NCBI GenBank assembly: GCA_934096705.1
Contig: CAKOMR010000006.1
Location: 1 to 64,000, forward strand
Length of the DNA: 64,000 nt
Direction: 5' to 3'
From: an uncultured Bacilli bacterium
Lineage (GTDB): Bacteria > Bacillota_I > Bacilli_A > RF39 > UBA660
The notes beneath the pieces are model-generated. The model did not search any database. It was given only the letters and a program-made list of their open reading frames with translations, and was not told the DNA's origin. Shown one piece after another: positions 42,438 through 51,210 of this stretch; positions within the stretch are counted from its first letter, which is position 1; each line of letters opens with the position of its first letter. Position numbers and translations under genes: made by a program.

Positions 42438-42941
42438 TTATTCATCTTTATCATCTAAAAGCTTTATTATTTTATTTTGATTATTTATAATTTTTTGTAG
42501 TTCTGTGTGCAACTGTTCTAAAATAAGTTCACTTTTTAAATCAGTTTTATAATCATTTAAACTTCTAAGTCTATCTTTTTTAGATTCTCTATTCTGACTC
42601 ATCATAATTATTGGTGCCTGTAAAGCAGCAACACAAGAAAGTAAAAGATTAAGTAGTATAAAAGGATATGGATCAGCTTCTTTTAAAATAAAAATATTTA
42701 GCAAAATCCACATAATTAAAAAAATGATTAAACCAATAATAAATGGCCAACTCCCAGCTACTTCAGTAATTTTATCGGCTAGTTTATCACCAAAAGTTCT
42801 ATTTAAATCACTTTGTTTATCTACATCTACTGCTATTGGCTCATTAATAAGCATATTAAGAAGTTCTTCTTCATCATTACTATCTAAATTTTTCTTTAAT
42901 AACATTTTAACTATTTCCTGTTTTGTTTTTTTTATTTCCAT
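42438..42941 (-). CDS. DUF1003 membrane protein
   Basis: 167 residues. Two membrane helices around a short loop follow the DUF1003 motif ADKITEVAGSWPFIIG and lead to SCVAALQAPIIMMSQNRESKKDRLRSLNDYKTDLKSE, the family's most conserved stretch. A short N-terminal soluble region and C-terminal coiled coil flank it. Function unknown. Confidence 0.85.
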   Translation of the reverse strand: MEIKKTKQEIVKMLLKKNLDSNDEEELLNMLINEPIAVDVDKQSDLNRTFGDKLADKITEVAGSWPFIIGLIIFLIMWILLNIFILKEADPYPFILLNLLLSCVAALQAPIIMMSQNRESKKDRLRSLNDYKTDLKSELILEQLHTELQKIINNQNKIIKLLDDKDE

Positions 42942-42985
42942 ACTATCACCAAATTAATATTAACACTATATAATTTTTATGTAAA

Positions 42986-43013
42986 CAAAAAAAGCAAGTT
43001 ATCTTGCTTTATG
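42986..43013 (-). terminator. Terminator of the SipW/TasA-like gene
   Basis: AAAGCAAG and CTTGCTTT form an 8-bp stem with an ATAA loop, followed by TTTTTT on the minus strand; overlaps the stop codon at 43009. Confidence 0.85.
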
Positions 43014-43686
43014 ATGCAGTACATGAATTATTTGTTACATAAAATTTTCCTGAGAAATTCTTACCTGCCAATTGTGCTTGTGATACATCCAAATTATAAT
43101 AATTTGAAGTAAAATTCCAAGTTTGAGTAGTAGATGTTCCAGTACTTTTGATTGTTGCTCCAGTAACTATTGTTCGTTTGGCACCTGTAGATGAAGTTTT
43201 TGCAGTCCAATTAGATGTATCATATGCAAAACTTTTTTCTGTAGAATAATTATTTGTTCCACCTGCACCTGTAGGAGTTGTAACTACTAAAGTAATTTCT
43301 TTTTTACTTGCATCAGTTACAGTTGTTGGAGTTAATCCATATGTATTTGAACTTGCGTCATATTCAAATACTATGTTATATGTACATGTTGTTGTAGTTC
43401 CACTTGTTCCAGTTAAATTAACTGTTAAACTACCCGTAGCTGAACCAGCTTTTGTTCCTTTGTTAAGCTCACTCATATTTTTTGCAGGAACTTTTAAATT
43501 TAATGCTGCTGCTGTTGTAACCAAAGTAGCATTTCCTGGTGAAGCCGCATTAATATTTACGGCAACGTTTCCTGTAAGAGTTGTTGTAAATGAACCGAAA
43601 TATGCGAATGTTGCGGCTGATACAATAACTAATAAAAACACTGTGGTAGCAAGTAACATAATTTTTGTTTGAGTATTTTTTTCCAT
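43009..43686 (-). CDS. SipW-dependent/TasA-like secreted surface protein
   Basis: 225 residues. The signal region (KIMLLATTVFLLVIVSAATFAYF) has the AATFAYF motif of SipW-processed TasA/camelysin-type exports. The mature part is Thr/Ser/Gly/Asn-rich, predicted beta, with three cysteines. TasA family members form matrix fibres. No SipW peptidase is in this window. A good ribosome site (AGGAGA) lies 10 bases upstream. Confidence 0.75.
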   Translation of the reverse strand: MEKNTQTKIMLLATTVFLLVIVSAATFAYFGSFTTTLTGNVAVNINAASPGNATLVTTAAALNLKVPAKNMSELNKGTKAGSATGSLTVNLTGTSGTTTTCTYNIVFEYDASSNTYGLTPTTVTDASKKEITLVVTTPTGAGGTNNYSTEKSFAYDTSNWTAKTSSTGAKRTIVTGATIKSTGTSTTQTWNFTSNYYNLDVSQAQLAGKNFSGKFYVTNNSCTAS

Positions 43687-43794
43687 TTCTATCGTTTCTC
43701 CTATCCTCTATCTAACATTACTAGTTTAACACAAGAAAAACTAATTTGTAAAGCAATTAATACTTATTTATTAGTAAGTTTACATTATTTATTT

Positions 43795-43871
43795 TGGTGT
43801 CCTCGATGGGATTTAAACCCATAACTTCTTGCGTCGGAGGCAAGTACTCTATTCGATTGAGTTACGAGGAC
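43795..43871 (-). tRNA. tRNA-Arg (anticodon CCG)
   Basis: A full cloverleaf on the minus strand: acceptor GTCCTCG/CGAGGAC, D stem ACTC/GAGT, anticodon stem CTTGC/GCAAG with loop CTCCGAC (anticodon CCG), T stem ATGGG/CCCAT, discriminator A, and CCA encoded. Confidence 0.95.
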
Positions 43872-43885
43872 AAAAAATAATTAAG

Positions 43886-44959
43886 TTAAAATAACTTAAT
43901 TATATCGTTTATTGTAACAATTATCATAAGTAAAAATATTAATATGAAACCAATTAAATGACAAGTACTTTCAAATTTGGCATTAACAGGTTTTCCTTTA
44001 ATTTTTTCAACAATTAAGAAAAATACATGTCCACCATCAAATGCTGGGAATGGTAATATATTTATAAAACCTACATTAATTGATAAGAATGCCAAAATAT
44101 ATAAGAAATAATTAATGCCATAATTGATTGTTTGGCCTACAACCTCATAAATTCCAACAGGTCCTGATAGTGCTGAAAGTCCTATTTTGCCAACGATTAA
44201 TCCCCATATTGTATAAATCATCGAACTTATAATACTTGCAAATTTTTGAATACTATAAATAAATGCCTTGAATACATTTGAAGTATCTGCCTCTTTAATT
44301 TTTATGCCAAATAATTTACTTTCTGTGCCAGTTTCCTCATCTTTAATAATTTCTGGTTTTACTTTAATTGTTTCCTTGCTTCCATCAGAGTGTTTTAATT
44401 CAAATGTATAATAATCTTTATTATTTTTATAATATAAAATTATTTGAGCTTTATCCCAAGATGAAACGTGATAGCCATTGATACTTGTAATTACATCGCC
44501 TTCTTTAATTCCTGCAGCTGCTGCCGGTTTATCGGCTATAGCTTCACTAACTTTAGGTGTTATAGCTCCACCACCCCAAATCAAAGTATATACAAAAAGA
44601 ATTAATATTGCTAATATAAAGTTATTAACAACTCCAGCTACTAAAATGATAAGTCTTTGATACCATTTTTTATTACACATTAATTTAGATTTAGGTATTT
44701 TTTCATCATTATCATATACCTCGCCAGCCATTGATACAAATCCACCAATTGGTATAAGACGAATATTATAATTTATTTTGTCCTTTTTTCCTTTATGAGT
44801 ATGAATAACTGGACCCATTCCTATAGAAAATTCATAAATATAAACGCCGAATTTCTTAGCCCATATAAAATGACCAAACTCATGAACTAAAATTATTATT
44901 CCTAAAATAAATAAAAGTAATAAAATTTTTACTATAAATAATCCAATGCTTGCAAACAT
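43886..44959 (-). CDS. rseP: RseP-type site-2 zinc metalloprotease
   Basis: 357 residues, four membrane helices. The zinc site HEFGH is at residues 26-30, the PDZ domain is central (PAAAAGIKEGDVITSINGYHVSSW), and the second zinc ligand is in LPFPAFDGGHVFF. It cuts membrane-embedded anti-sigma factors and signal peptides. It follows cdsA by 13 bases, the common bacterial order. Confidence 0.95.
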   Translation of the reverse strand: MFASIGLFIVKILLLLFILGIIILVHEFGHFIWAKKFGVYIYEFSIGMGPVIHTHKGKKDKINYNIRLIPIGGFVSMAGEVYDNDEKIPKSKLMCNKKWYQRLIILVAGVVNNFILAILILFVYTLIWGGGAITPKVSEAIADKPAAAAGIKEGDVITSINGYHVSSWDKAQIILYYKNNKDYYTFELKHSDGSKETIKVKPEIIKDEETGTESKLFGIKIKEADTSNVFKAFIYSIQKFASIISSMIYTIWGLIVGKIGLSALSGPVGIYEVVGQTINYGINYFLYILAFLSINVGFINILPFPAFDGGHVFFLIVEKIKGKPVNAKFESTCHLIGFILIFLLMIIVTINDIIKLF

Positions 44960-44972
44960 TTTTCTTCCTCCT

Positions 44973-45767
44973 TTATAATAATATTAATGATAGTGCTACA
45001 TATGTAATAAATATAACAAGCGTACTATCAAGTCTATCTAGTGCACCGCCATGACCAGGCATTATATTTGAAAAATCCTTTATATCATTTTCTCTTTTTA
45101 ATTTGCTAAATATTAAATCGCCAATTTGATCCATTATGGTTAAAATAAATGTTATTATCACAATAATAAAGTTAAATTCCTTGAAAAATATATAATATAT
45201 AATAAGTGGAATAATTGTTCCAAAAACTGTACCCCCAATCATCCCTTCCCAAGTTTTTTTAGGACTAATATTTGGACACATTTTATTTTTACCAAATCTT
45301 TTACCCACAAAAAGAGCAAATGAATCAGTAATTACCGGAATAGATACCAAATACAAAAATAATTTAATATCAATATTTCTCACTAAAATAATACTATTAA
45401 AACCAAGTCCAACAAATAAAAGTAAACCAACTAAATGAAATGCATCTTTTATTGTATATTTATCATCATCATAAAATAGTGTTGGTATAATTAATGTAAA
45501 GCATAATACCGCTAAATAAATATATGATACACCACTATAATAAAGGGAATAACTAGTATTTGCAAATACTATCATAAGTAGTCCAAATAATCCTAAAAAT
45601 TTCGGTACGTTTGGAATTTTTTTATGTGTTTTTTTTAAATCCATAATTTCCTTATACGACCATAAACAAATAAGCCCTACTCCAAACATAAATAATTCTT
45701 TTCCAAAATAAACAAACGGCACAGCTATAGCAATTGCTATAATGGCACTAATAATTCTCGTTTTCAT
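44973..45767 (-). CDS. cdsA: Phosphatidate cytidylyltransferase
   Basis: 264 residues, polytopic. The CdsA signature is present near the C-terminus: GDLIFSKLKRENDIKDFSNIMPGHGGALDRLDS, with the Mg-binding SPKKTWEGMIGG earlier. It makes CDP-diacylglycerol for phospholipids. The last base of divIVA's stop precedes it directly. Confidence 0.95.
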   Translation of the reverse strand: MKTRIISAIIAIAIAVPFVYFGKELFMFGVGLICLWSYKEIMDLKKTHKKIPNVPKFLGLFGLLMIVFANTSYSLYYSGVSYIYLAVLCFTLIIPTLFYDDDKYTIKDAFHLVGLLLFVGLGFNSIILVRNIDIKLFLYLVSIPVITDSFALFVGKRFGKNKMCPNISPKKTWEGMIGGTVFGTIIPLIIYYIFFKEFNFIIVIITFILTIMDQIGDLIFSKLKRENDIKDFSNIMPGHGGALDRLDSTLVIFITYVALSLILL

Positions 45768-46193
45768 TTAAAGCCTTTCATCAAATTTATCAATCTCGTC
45801 AACTTGTGACTCGACTAAAGCAATAAACCTCTTTTTATAACTTATAACTTTTCGTTGTAACTCCTCTGCCTCATGTTCTATATTTTGAGCTTTAACTAAA
45901 GAATTATTAACTATTTTTGATGCATTATTTTTGGCATCTTCGATAATTAATTTACTTTGTGCAAAAGCCGCTTTTTGAGCGTTTGCACTAGTTTCTTGTG
46001 CAAGCAAAAGAGTGTCGTTTAAAGTCTTTTCTAAATTTTGATATTTTTCAATTTCTTTTCTAAGACTTTCTGCTTCTAAAGTTGCTGTACGAAGTTTTTG
46101 ATAAATATTTTCATATTCTTCAGCGACTTTATTAACAAACTTAACAACATCATCTTTATTATAACCATAGATATTTGTTCTAAATTTAACCAT
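45768..46193 (-). CDS. divIVA: DivIVA-like protein
   Basis: 141 residues. The N-terminal DivIVA motif (FRTNIYGYNKDDVVKFVNKV) binds membrane; the rest is coiled coil (YEKYQNLEKT-type heptads). Shorter than Bacillus DivIVA, but adjacent to sepF as in Bacilli. It marks poles and septa. Confidence 0.85.
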   Translation of the reverse strand: MVKFRTNIYGYNKDDVVKFVNKVAEEYENIYQKLRTATLEAESLRKEIEKYQNLEKTLNDTLLLAQETSANAQKAAFAQSKLIIEDAKNNASKIVNNSLVKAQNIEHEAEELQRKVISYKKRFIALVESQVDEIDKFDERL

Positions 46194-46206
46194 GGTTTAG
46201 ACCCCT

Positions 46207-46617
46207 TTACCAATCTATTTCTTCAGTTTCTTCTTTTTCTTTTTTATCAGCTTCGTCAGTTATTTTTCCTTGAACATTAACATTTTTTGGTGTACATAAA
46301 TATATTCCAACACCAATTTTCTGCATAGAACCACCAATCGCATAGATGCAACCACTTAAAAAATCAATAATTCTTTTGGCTTGTTCTGCTGTTACTCTTT
46401 TTAAATTTACTACTACAGAATTGCGATTTTTAAGATGATCTGCAATCTGTTGAGACTCAGAGTATGCTCTTGGTTCTAATAAAATCATTTTATTTCCAAC
46501 TTTATCTGCTTCTTTCATTGCATCATCTTTACTTATTGTATAAAATTCATCTTCACTAACATTTTGCATTACGTCATCATCATTATCAACAAATAATTTT
46601 TTTAATTTAAAGCCCAT
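46207..46617 (-). CDS. sepF: SepF, septum-forming FtsZ anchor
   Basis: 136 residues. The core is in ILLEPRAYSESQQIADHLKNRNSVVVNLKRVTAEQAKRIIDFLSGCIYAIGGSMQKIG, matching SepF closely. The start is ATG 46617 with AGGAGG upstream; the frame extends eight codons to 46641. It bundles and tethers FtsZ. Adjacent to divIVA. Confidence 0.93.
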   Translation of the reverse strand: MGFKLKKLFVDNDDDVMQNVSEDEFYTISKDDAMKEADKVGNKMILLEPRAYSESQQIADHLKNRNSVVVNLKRVTAEQAKRIIDFLSGCIYAIGGSMQKIGVGIYLCTPKNVNVQGKITDEADKKEKEETEEIDW

Positions 46618-46652
46618 ATATATTTGCCTCCTAGTATCCATTTAATTATACT

Positions 46653-46694
46653 AAAAAAAAATCTATTATGCAATAGACTGCCAAAATAGATTTT
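46653..46694 (-). terminator. proS terminator
   Basis: AAATCTATT and AATAGATTT arms form a stem with an imperfect interior, followed by nine T on the minus strand, just past the proS stop. Confidence 0.8.
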
Positions 46695-46702
46695 TTTAAT
46701 TT

Positions 46703-48139
46703 CTAATATGATTTACCCCAAATTACATTATGTTTAGCATCTTTTCCACAACAAATACATTTTCCTGTAATTAGTTTTTCATCGAATGGAATACATCTAC
46801 TTCCTGCTCCACCTGTAAGTTCTTTGATTTTATCTTCACATTCTTCGTTTCCACACCAATCAGCTTTAATAAACCCTTCTTTAGTATTTGCTATATTTAT
46901 CATTTCATCCATATTTTTTGCTTCATAAATATGAGTTGAAACAAATTCAGTGGCTTTTGCAAGCATACCGTTTTGAATAGTTTCAAGTTTTTCTTCAACA
47001 CTACTTACAATATTTTCAAGTTTAATAGTTTCTTTTTCATGAGTAAATCTTATTGCTAAAGTAACTTCTCCATTTTCTAAATCTCTTGGTCCAACTTCAA
47101 TACGAAGAGGAATTCCTTGAACTTCACTTTCATTAAATTTAAATCCTGGAGTTTTATCACTATCATCAATTTTTACCCTAACACCAGCATTTTTTAAATC
47201 TTCGTATATTTCATTTGCACTTTCCATTACGCCTTCTTTATGTGATGCAATTGGAACAATTACTACTTGCACTGGAGCAATTTTTGGTGGAAGAACTAAT
47301 CCATTATCATCACCATGAACCATGATAAGAGCACCAATTAATCTTGTAGATGTTCCCCAAGATGTTTCATAAACTGTTTCTAATTTATTTTCTTTATTTA
47401 AAAATTTAATATTAAAAGCATCTGCAAAACTTTGACCAAAATAGTGAGTTGTACCAGATTGAAGCGCTTTTCCATCATGCATCATTGCTTCCATTGTGTA
47501 AGTATTTTCTGCACCTGCAAATTTCTCTGAAGGAGTTTTTTCACCGGTAACCATAGGAATTGCTAAATAATCACTACTGAATTTAGTATATATATCAAGC
47601 ATTTGCAAAGTTCTATCCATTGCTTCTTTACTAGTTGAATGAATTGTATGACCTTCTTGCCATAAAAATTCACGACTTCTTAAATATGGTCTAGTAGTTT
47701 TTTCCCAACGCAAAACTGAGCACCATTGATTATAAATTTTTGGTAAATCTCTATAAGATTTAACTTCTTTTTGCCAATAATTACAAAATAATGTTTCACT
47801 TGTAGGCCTTATACACATCTTTTCTTCTAAAGGTTCATTACCACCCATTGTAACCCAAGCAACCTCAGGAGCAAAACCTTCTATATGATCTTTTTCTTTT
47901 TGAAGTAAACTTTCTGGAATTAGCATTGGAAGGTATACATTTTGAACACCCGTTTCTTTAAACATTTTATCCATATTATTTTGAATATTTTCCCAAATTG
48001 CTTGACCATTAGGTAAATAAATCATGCATCCTTTAACATCAGTATAATCGCAAAGTTTTGCAACTTTTACGACATCTGTATACCACTGTGCAAAATTTTC
48101 ATCTCTTGGAGTAATTTTTTCTGTCATTTTATTATTCAT
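46703..48139 (-). CDS. proS: Prolyl-tRNA synthetase, short (eukaryote-like) type
   Basis: 478 residues, class II; lacks the editing insertion of bacterial-type ProRS and ends in a zinc-like region with Cys pairs (CGNEECEDK, CICCGKDAKHNVIWGKSY), features of the ProS type 3 found in some Firmicutes. Motif 2: RWEKTTRPYLRSREFLWQEGHT. It follows glyS by 14 bases. Identification is strong. Confidence 0.95.
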   Translation of the reverse strand: MNNKMTEKITPRDENFAQWYTDVVKVAKLCDYTDVKGCMIYLPNGQAIWENIQNNMDKMFKETGVQNVYLPMLIPESLLQKEKDHIEGFAPEVAWVTMGGNEPLEEKMCIRPTSETLFCNYWQKEVKSYRDLPKIYNQWCSVLRWEKTTRPYLRSREFLWQEGHTIHSTSKEAMDRTLQMLDIYTKFSSDYLAIPMVTGEKTPSEKFAGAENTYTMEAMMHDGKALQSGTTHYFGQSFADAFNIKFLNKENKLETVYETSWGTSTRLIGALIMVHGDDNGLVLPPKIAPVQVVIVPIASHKEGVMESANEIYEDLKNAGVRVKIDDSDKTPGFKFNESEVQGIPLRIEVGPRDLENGEVTLAIRFTHEKETIKLENIVSSVEEKLETIQNGMLAKATEFVSTHIYEAKNMDEMINIANTKEGFIKADWCGNEECEDKIKELTGGAGSRCIPFDEKLITGKCICCGKDAKHNVIWGKSY

Positions 48140-48153
48140 AAAAATTTTCCTTT

Positions 48154-49533
48154 CTAAAATTTAATTTTCTCATTTACGTAAGAAGTAATATCATCTAAAT
48201 TAATTACTATTTGTTTCATCGTATCGCGATCTCTTAACGTAACTGTATTATTATTTAAAGTATCATCATCAATAGTTATAGCAAATGGAGTTCCTATAGC
48301 ATCTGCTCTCCTATAACGTTTACCAATATTTCCAGTTTCATCAAATGAACAAGCAAAATTTTTAGATAAAGCCCTATATATTTCTCTAGCTTTTTCACTA
48401 TGAAATTTTTTAACTAAAGGTAAAATAGTTACTTTTACAGGTGCTAAATAAGGATGAATCTTAAGTACTTCTCTACTTGTGCCATCTTCTAAAATTTCTT
48501 CATTATAAGCATCGCAAAGTATTGTTAAAAATAATCTTTCAACACCTACAGAAGGTTCTATAACATAAGGAATATATTTTTCATTAGTATCTGGATCTAA
48601 ATATTTTAAATTTTCTGAAGAAAATTTTTCGTGTTGACTTAAATCATAATCAGTCCTTGAGGCAATTCCCCAAAGTTCTCCGAAACCAAATGGAAAGTTA
48701 TATTCAATATCAGTTGTGGCATTTGAATAAAAGCAAAGTTCTTCTTTTGTATGATCACGCATACGTAGATTTTCTTCTTTAATACCTAAATCTTTTAAAA
48801 AGTTAAAACATCTTTCTTTATATATTTTAAACCACTCAAGTTCTGTACCTGGTTTACAGAAAAATTCAAGTTCCATTTGTTCGAATTCTCTTACTCTAAA
48901 AATAAAGTTTCCCGGAGTTATTTCATTTCTAAAACTTTTTCCTACTTGGCCAATTCCAAATGGTACTTTTAATCTCATGCTTCTTTGTACATTTAAAAAA
49001 TTAACAAAAATTCCTTGAGCAGTTTCAGGTCTTAAATAAATTGTACTTTTAGCTTCTTCAGTAACACCTTGGAATGTTTTAAACATTAAATTAAATTGTC
49101 TTATATCAGTAAAATCACTTTTACCACATTTTGGGCAAGTAATTTTATTTTCGTTGATAAATTCAATTAATTTTTCATTGCTCCAACCATCGCCAGTTTC
49201 TTTTCCATTTGTGTAGTCCTCAATTAATTTATCTGCTCTATATCTAGTTTTGCAATGTTTACAATCTATAAGAGGGTCTGCAAAAGTTTTTAAATGTCCT
49301 GATGCTTCCCATACTTTAGGATTCATTAAAATTGAACTATCTAAAGAAACATTATTTTCATCTTCTTCAACAAACTTTTTAAGCCAAGCATTTTTTATAT
49401 TTCTTTTTAATTCTGCACCAAGTGGTCCAAAATCCCAAGAATTTGCTAAACCTCCATATATTTCACTACCTTGAAATATAAATCCATAATTCTTACAATA
49501 ATTTGTAAGTTTTTCCATAGTTAATTTTCCCAT
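48154..49533 (-). CDS. glyS: Glycyl-tRNA synthetase (dimeric type)
   Basis: 459 residues of the single-chain alpha2 type. Motifs: CKHCKTRYRADKL and CPKCG zinc fingers, FNLMFKTFQGV, RPETAQGIFVNFLNVQ, RNEITPGNFIFRVREFEQME. The start is ATG 49533 with AGGAGG upstream; the frame extends to 49566. It is preceded by a T-box leader of unusually short length. Confidence 0.97.
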   Translation of the reverse strand: MGKLTMEKLTNYCKNYGFIFQGSEIYGGLANSWDFGPLGAELKRNIKNAWLKKFVEEDENNVSLDSSILMNPKVWEASGHLKTFADPLIDCKHCKTRYRADKLIEDYTNGKETGDGWSNEKLIEFINENKITCPKCGKSDFTDIRQFNLMFKTFQGVTEEAKSTIYLRPETAQGIFVNFLNVQRSMRLKVPFGIGQVGKSFRNEITPGNFIFRVREFEQMELEFFCKPGTELEWFKIYKERCFNFLKDLGIKEENLRMRDHTKEELCFYSNATTDIEYNFPFGFGELWGIASRTDYDLSQHEKFSSENLKYLDPDTNEKYIPYVIEPSVGVERLFLTILCDAYNEEILEDGTSREVLKIHPYLAPVKVTILPLVKKFHSEKAREIYRALSKNFACSFDETGNIGKRYRRADAIGTPFAITIDDDTLNNNTVTLRDRDTMKQIVINLDDITSYVNEKIKF

Positions 49534-49552
49534 ACATCCTCCTAATAAATAA

Positions 49553-49676
49553 AAAAATCCCTTCAAAAATAATTTAGGGACGAAATTTTATCCGCGGTTC
49601 CACCCTAATTATTCCCAAAGGAATCACTTTTAAAAATTATATAGCTCCGGGTTGCCAAGCCCCTCATTGCTTTTAT
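49553..49676 (-). promoter_or_regulatory. Short T-box riboswitch (tRNA-Gly) before glyS
   Basis: The T-box core AGGGTGGAACCGCGG (49592-49606) is near consensus; UGGA fits a tRNA-Gly ending UCCA. A terminator (TCCCT/AGGGA, then seven T) follows, and a small hairpin (ATTCC/GGGAAT) precedes the core as Stem III. Only about 70 bases lie between the predicted transcription start and the core, too few for a normal Stem I. A small hairpin around GGGGCTTGGCAACCC may replace it; several Gly codons overlap there, so the specifier is unresolved. Confidence 0.75.
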
Positions 49677-49682
49677 ATTTGT

Positions 49683-49711
49683 ATTATAATATTTTTTACT
49701 TATTTTGGCAA
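49683..49711 (-). promoter_or_regulatory. glyS T-box promoter
   Basis: TTGCCA (49706-49711), 17-base spacer, TATAAT (49683-49688) on the minus strand. The -35 box lies just 5 bases from the tdk stop codon. Confidence 0.8.
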
Positions 49712-49715
49712 CATT

Positions 49716-50351
49716 TTATTTATTTTCTGCAAATAAAGAATTTTTATATTTATTAATCATGTTCTTTTCTTTTTTACTAATAACTTCTTTATAATAACAA
49801 TCACTACAAAGTGGTACATAACTAACATCGTCGACACCATCTATGGCAACTTCATCACCTGAAAAAACAAACGTACCATTAACTTTTCTTGCATTAAATA
49901 TAGCGGTTTCCCCACACTTACAGTTAACAGTTAACTCATTTTTTCTATCAGCATAACCCATTAATGCTTGCGTACCTTTAAAAAGCCTTCCTTTAAAATC
50001 ACTTTTTAAAGCATAACAAATAACTGTTATCCCTATCTCATGGGAAAGCATCCAAAATTCAAATATTTGTCTTTCTGTTAAAAATTGTGCTTCATCCACT
50101 AAAACAACCTCAGTACCTTTTATAAGAGATAAATACTTTTCATCAAATATAGAATCTTTTTCATCTAAAAGGATATCAACTTTAGCTTTTTCTTTAGTTC
50201 TATTTATTACATAGTCTCCGCCCTTTGTATCAAGTAAAGGCTTAAGTATTAAAACTTTGTGTCCATGTTTTCTATAATTATAATTATCTTGTAGTAACTT
50301 TGTGGTCTTACCACTTTCCATTGTTCCATAAAATAGGGTTAAATCTGTCAT
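49716..50351 (-). CDS. tdk: Thymidine kinase
   Basis: 211 residues, type II thymidine kinase. P-loop GTMESGKTTKL at the N-terminus, Walker B VVLVDEAQFL, and a zinc site of Cys pairs (CKCGETA, CSDCYY). Phosphorylates thymidine for salvage. Its start overlaps recO's stop (ATGA). Position between recO and glyS is not the usual Bacillus one. Confidence 0.95.
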   Translation of the reverse strand: MTDLTLFYGTMESGKTTKLLQDNYNYRKHGHKVLILKPLLDTKGGDYVINRTKEKAKVDILLDEKDSIFDEKYLSLIKGTEVVLVDEAQFLTERQIFEFWMLSHEIGITVICYALKSDFKGRLFKGTQALMGYADRKNELTVNCKCGETAIFNARKVNGTFVFSGDEVAIDGVDDVSYVPLCSDCYYKEVISKKEKNMINKYKNSLFAENK

Positions 50352-51076
50352 TTATTCTCTCCAAAAACTAACATTTTTTTATCAATATAAAGTCCAGTAA
50401 ATGAATCATAATAGTCAGTAACAAACTTATTAATGATTTTTTTTATCCTATTATCTACATTTATTGTATTTATTGACTCTATATCTATATAATAATACAT
50501 CCTAATAAGTTTTACTATCTTTAAATCGATTATTTGTTCATTTTGATAGCAATCTTTACATATAAGTCCACCATAAGATGCATCAATTGTAACAATATTA
50601 GTTTTTTTGCCACATCTTATACAACTATCTAAATTTAAGCCCACTCCTAAGTATGGTAAAAGTTTTAATTCTAAAATATTACATAATGTTAATGGGTCTA
50701 AATTTTTCTCTATTTTTAATATAGTTTTGATAAATAAATCATAAATTTTTGGATTATTATTTTGTTTAACTACTTGTGTTATAAGTTTAGTTAAATATAA
50801 AGAAACACTTATTTTATCAAGGTCAGTTCGAATATTTACTAAAGGATCTTTAACATCAACACTTATTAAATTTGATAGTTTACCTTCTTTATACTGCAAA
50901 TTAAAAACGCCATAGGTAAGTATTTGTGTGCAAGCCCTAAGAGGAGATTTCATTTTCTTAGCGCCTTTACACATTATTCCTATAAGGCCTTTTTCTCTTG
51001 TTAATACATTAATTATTTTGCTAGATTCACCATAAGGCGTTTCTGTAACAATAAAACCTTCTACTTCCTGTGGCAT
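50348..51076 (-). CDS. recO: DNA repair protein RecO
   Basis: 242 residues. An N-terminal OB-fold (EGFIVTETPYGESSKIINVLTREKGLIGIMCKGAK) and a zinc finger (CIRCGKKTNIVTIDASYGGLICKDC) match RecO. It loads RecA with RecR. It follows yqzL with the stop/start overlap TAATG. Confidence 0.93.
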   Translation of the reverse strand: MPQEVEGFIVTETPYGESSKIINVLTREKGLIGIMCKGAKKMKSPLRACTQILTYGVFNLQYKEGKLSNLISVDVKDPLVNIRTDLDKISVSLYLTKLITQVVKQNNNPKIYDLFIKTILKIEKNLDPLTLCNILELKLLPYLGVGLNLDSCIRCGKKTNIVTIDASYGGLICKDCYQNEQIIDLKIVKLIRMYYYIDIESINTINVDNRIKKIINKFVTDYYDSFTGLYIDKKMLVFGENK

Positions 51077-51165
51077 TATTTTCCTTCTTTAACTTTTTTA
51101 TAATTTAAATAATCTTCAACTTTTCCACTTGTTTTAAATTTATTCCAAGCCTCTTTCGTAGTCAA
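51076..51165 (-). CDS. yqzL: YqzL-like mini-protein between era and recO
   Basis: A 29-codon ORF starting at TTG 51165: MTTKEAWNKFKTSGKVEDYL and nine more residues. AAAGGGTG lies 6 bases upstream. Bacillus yqzL occupies the same slot and encodes a short protein with the same W-x-x-F-x-x-[ST]-G-x-[IV]-x-x-Y-L pattern. The stop overlaps the recO start (TAATG). The position and pattern make it a real gene despite its size. Confidence 0.75.
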   Translation of the reverse strand: MTTKEAWNKFKTSGKVEDYLNYKKVKEGK

Positions 51166-51210
51166 CCTTTTCACCCTTTCTAATTATATGATGATGAAAA
51201 GATTACTTTT

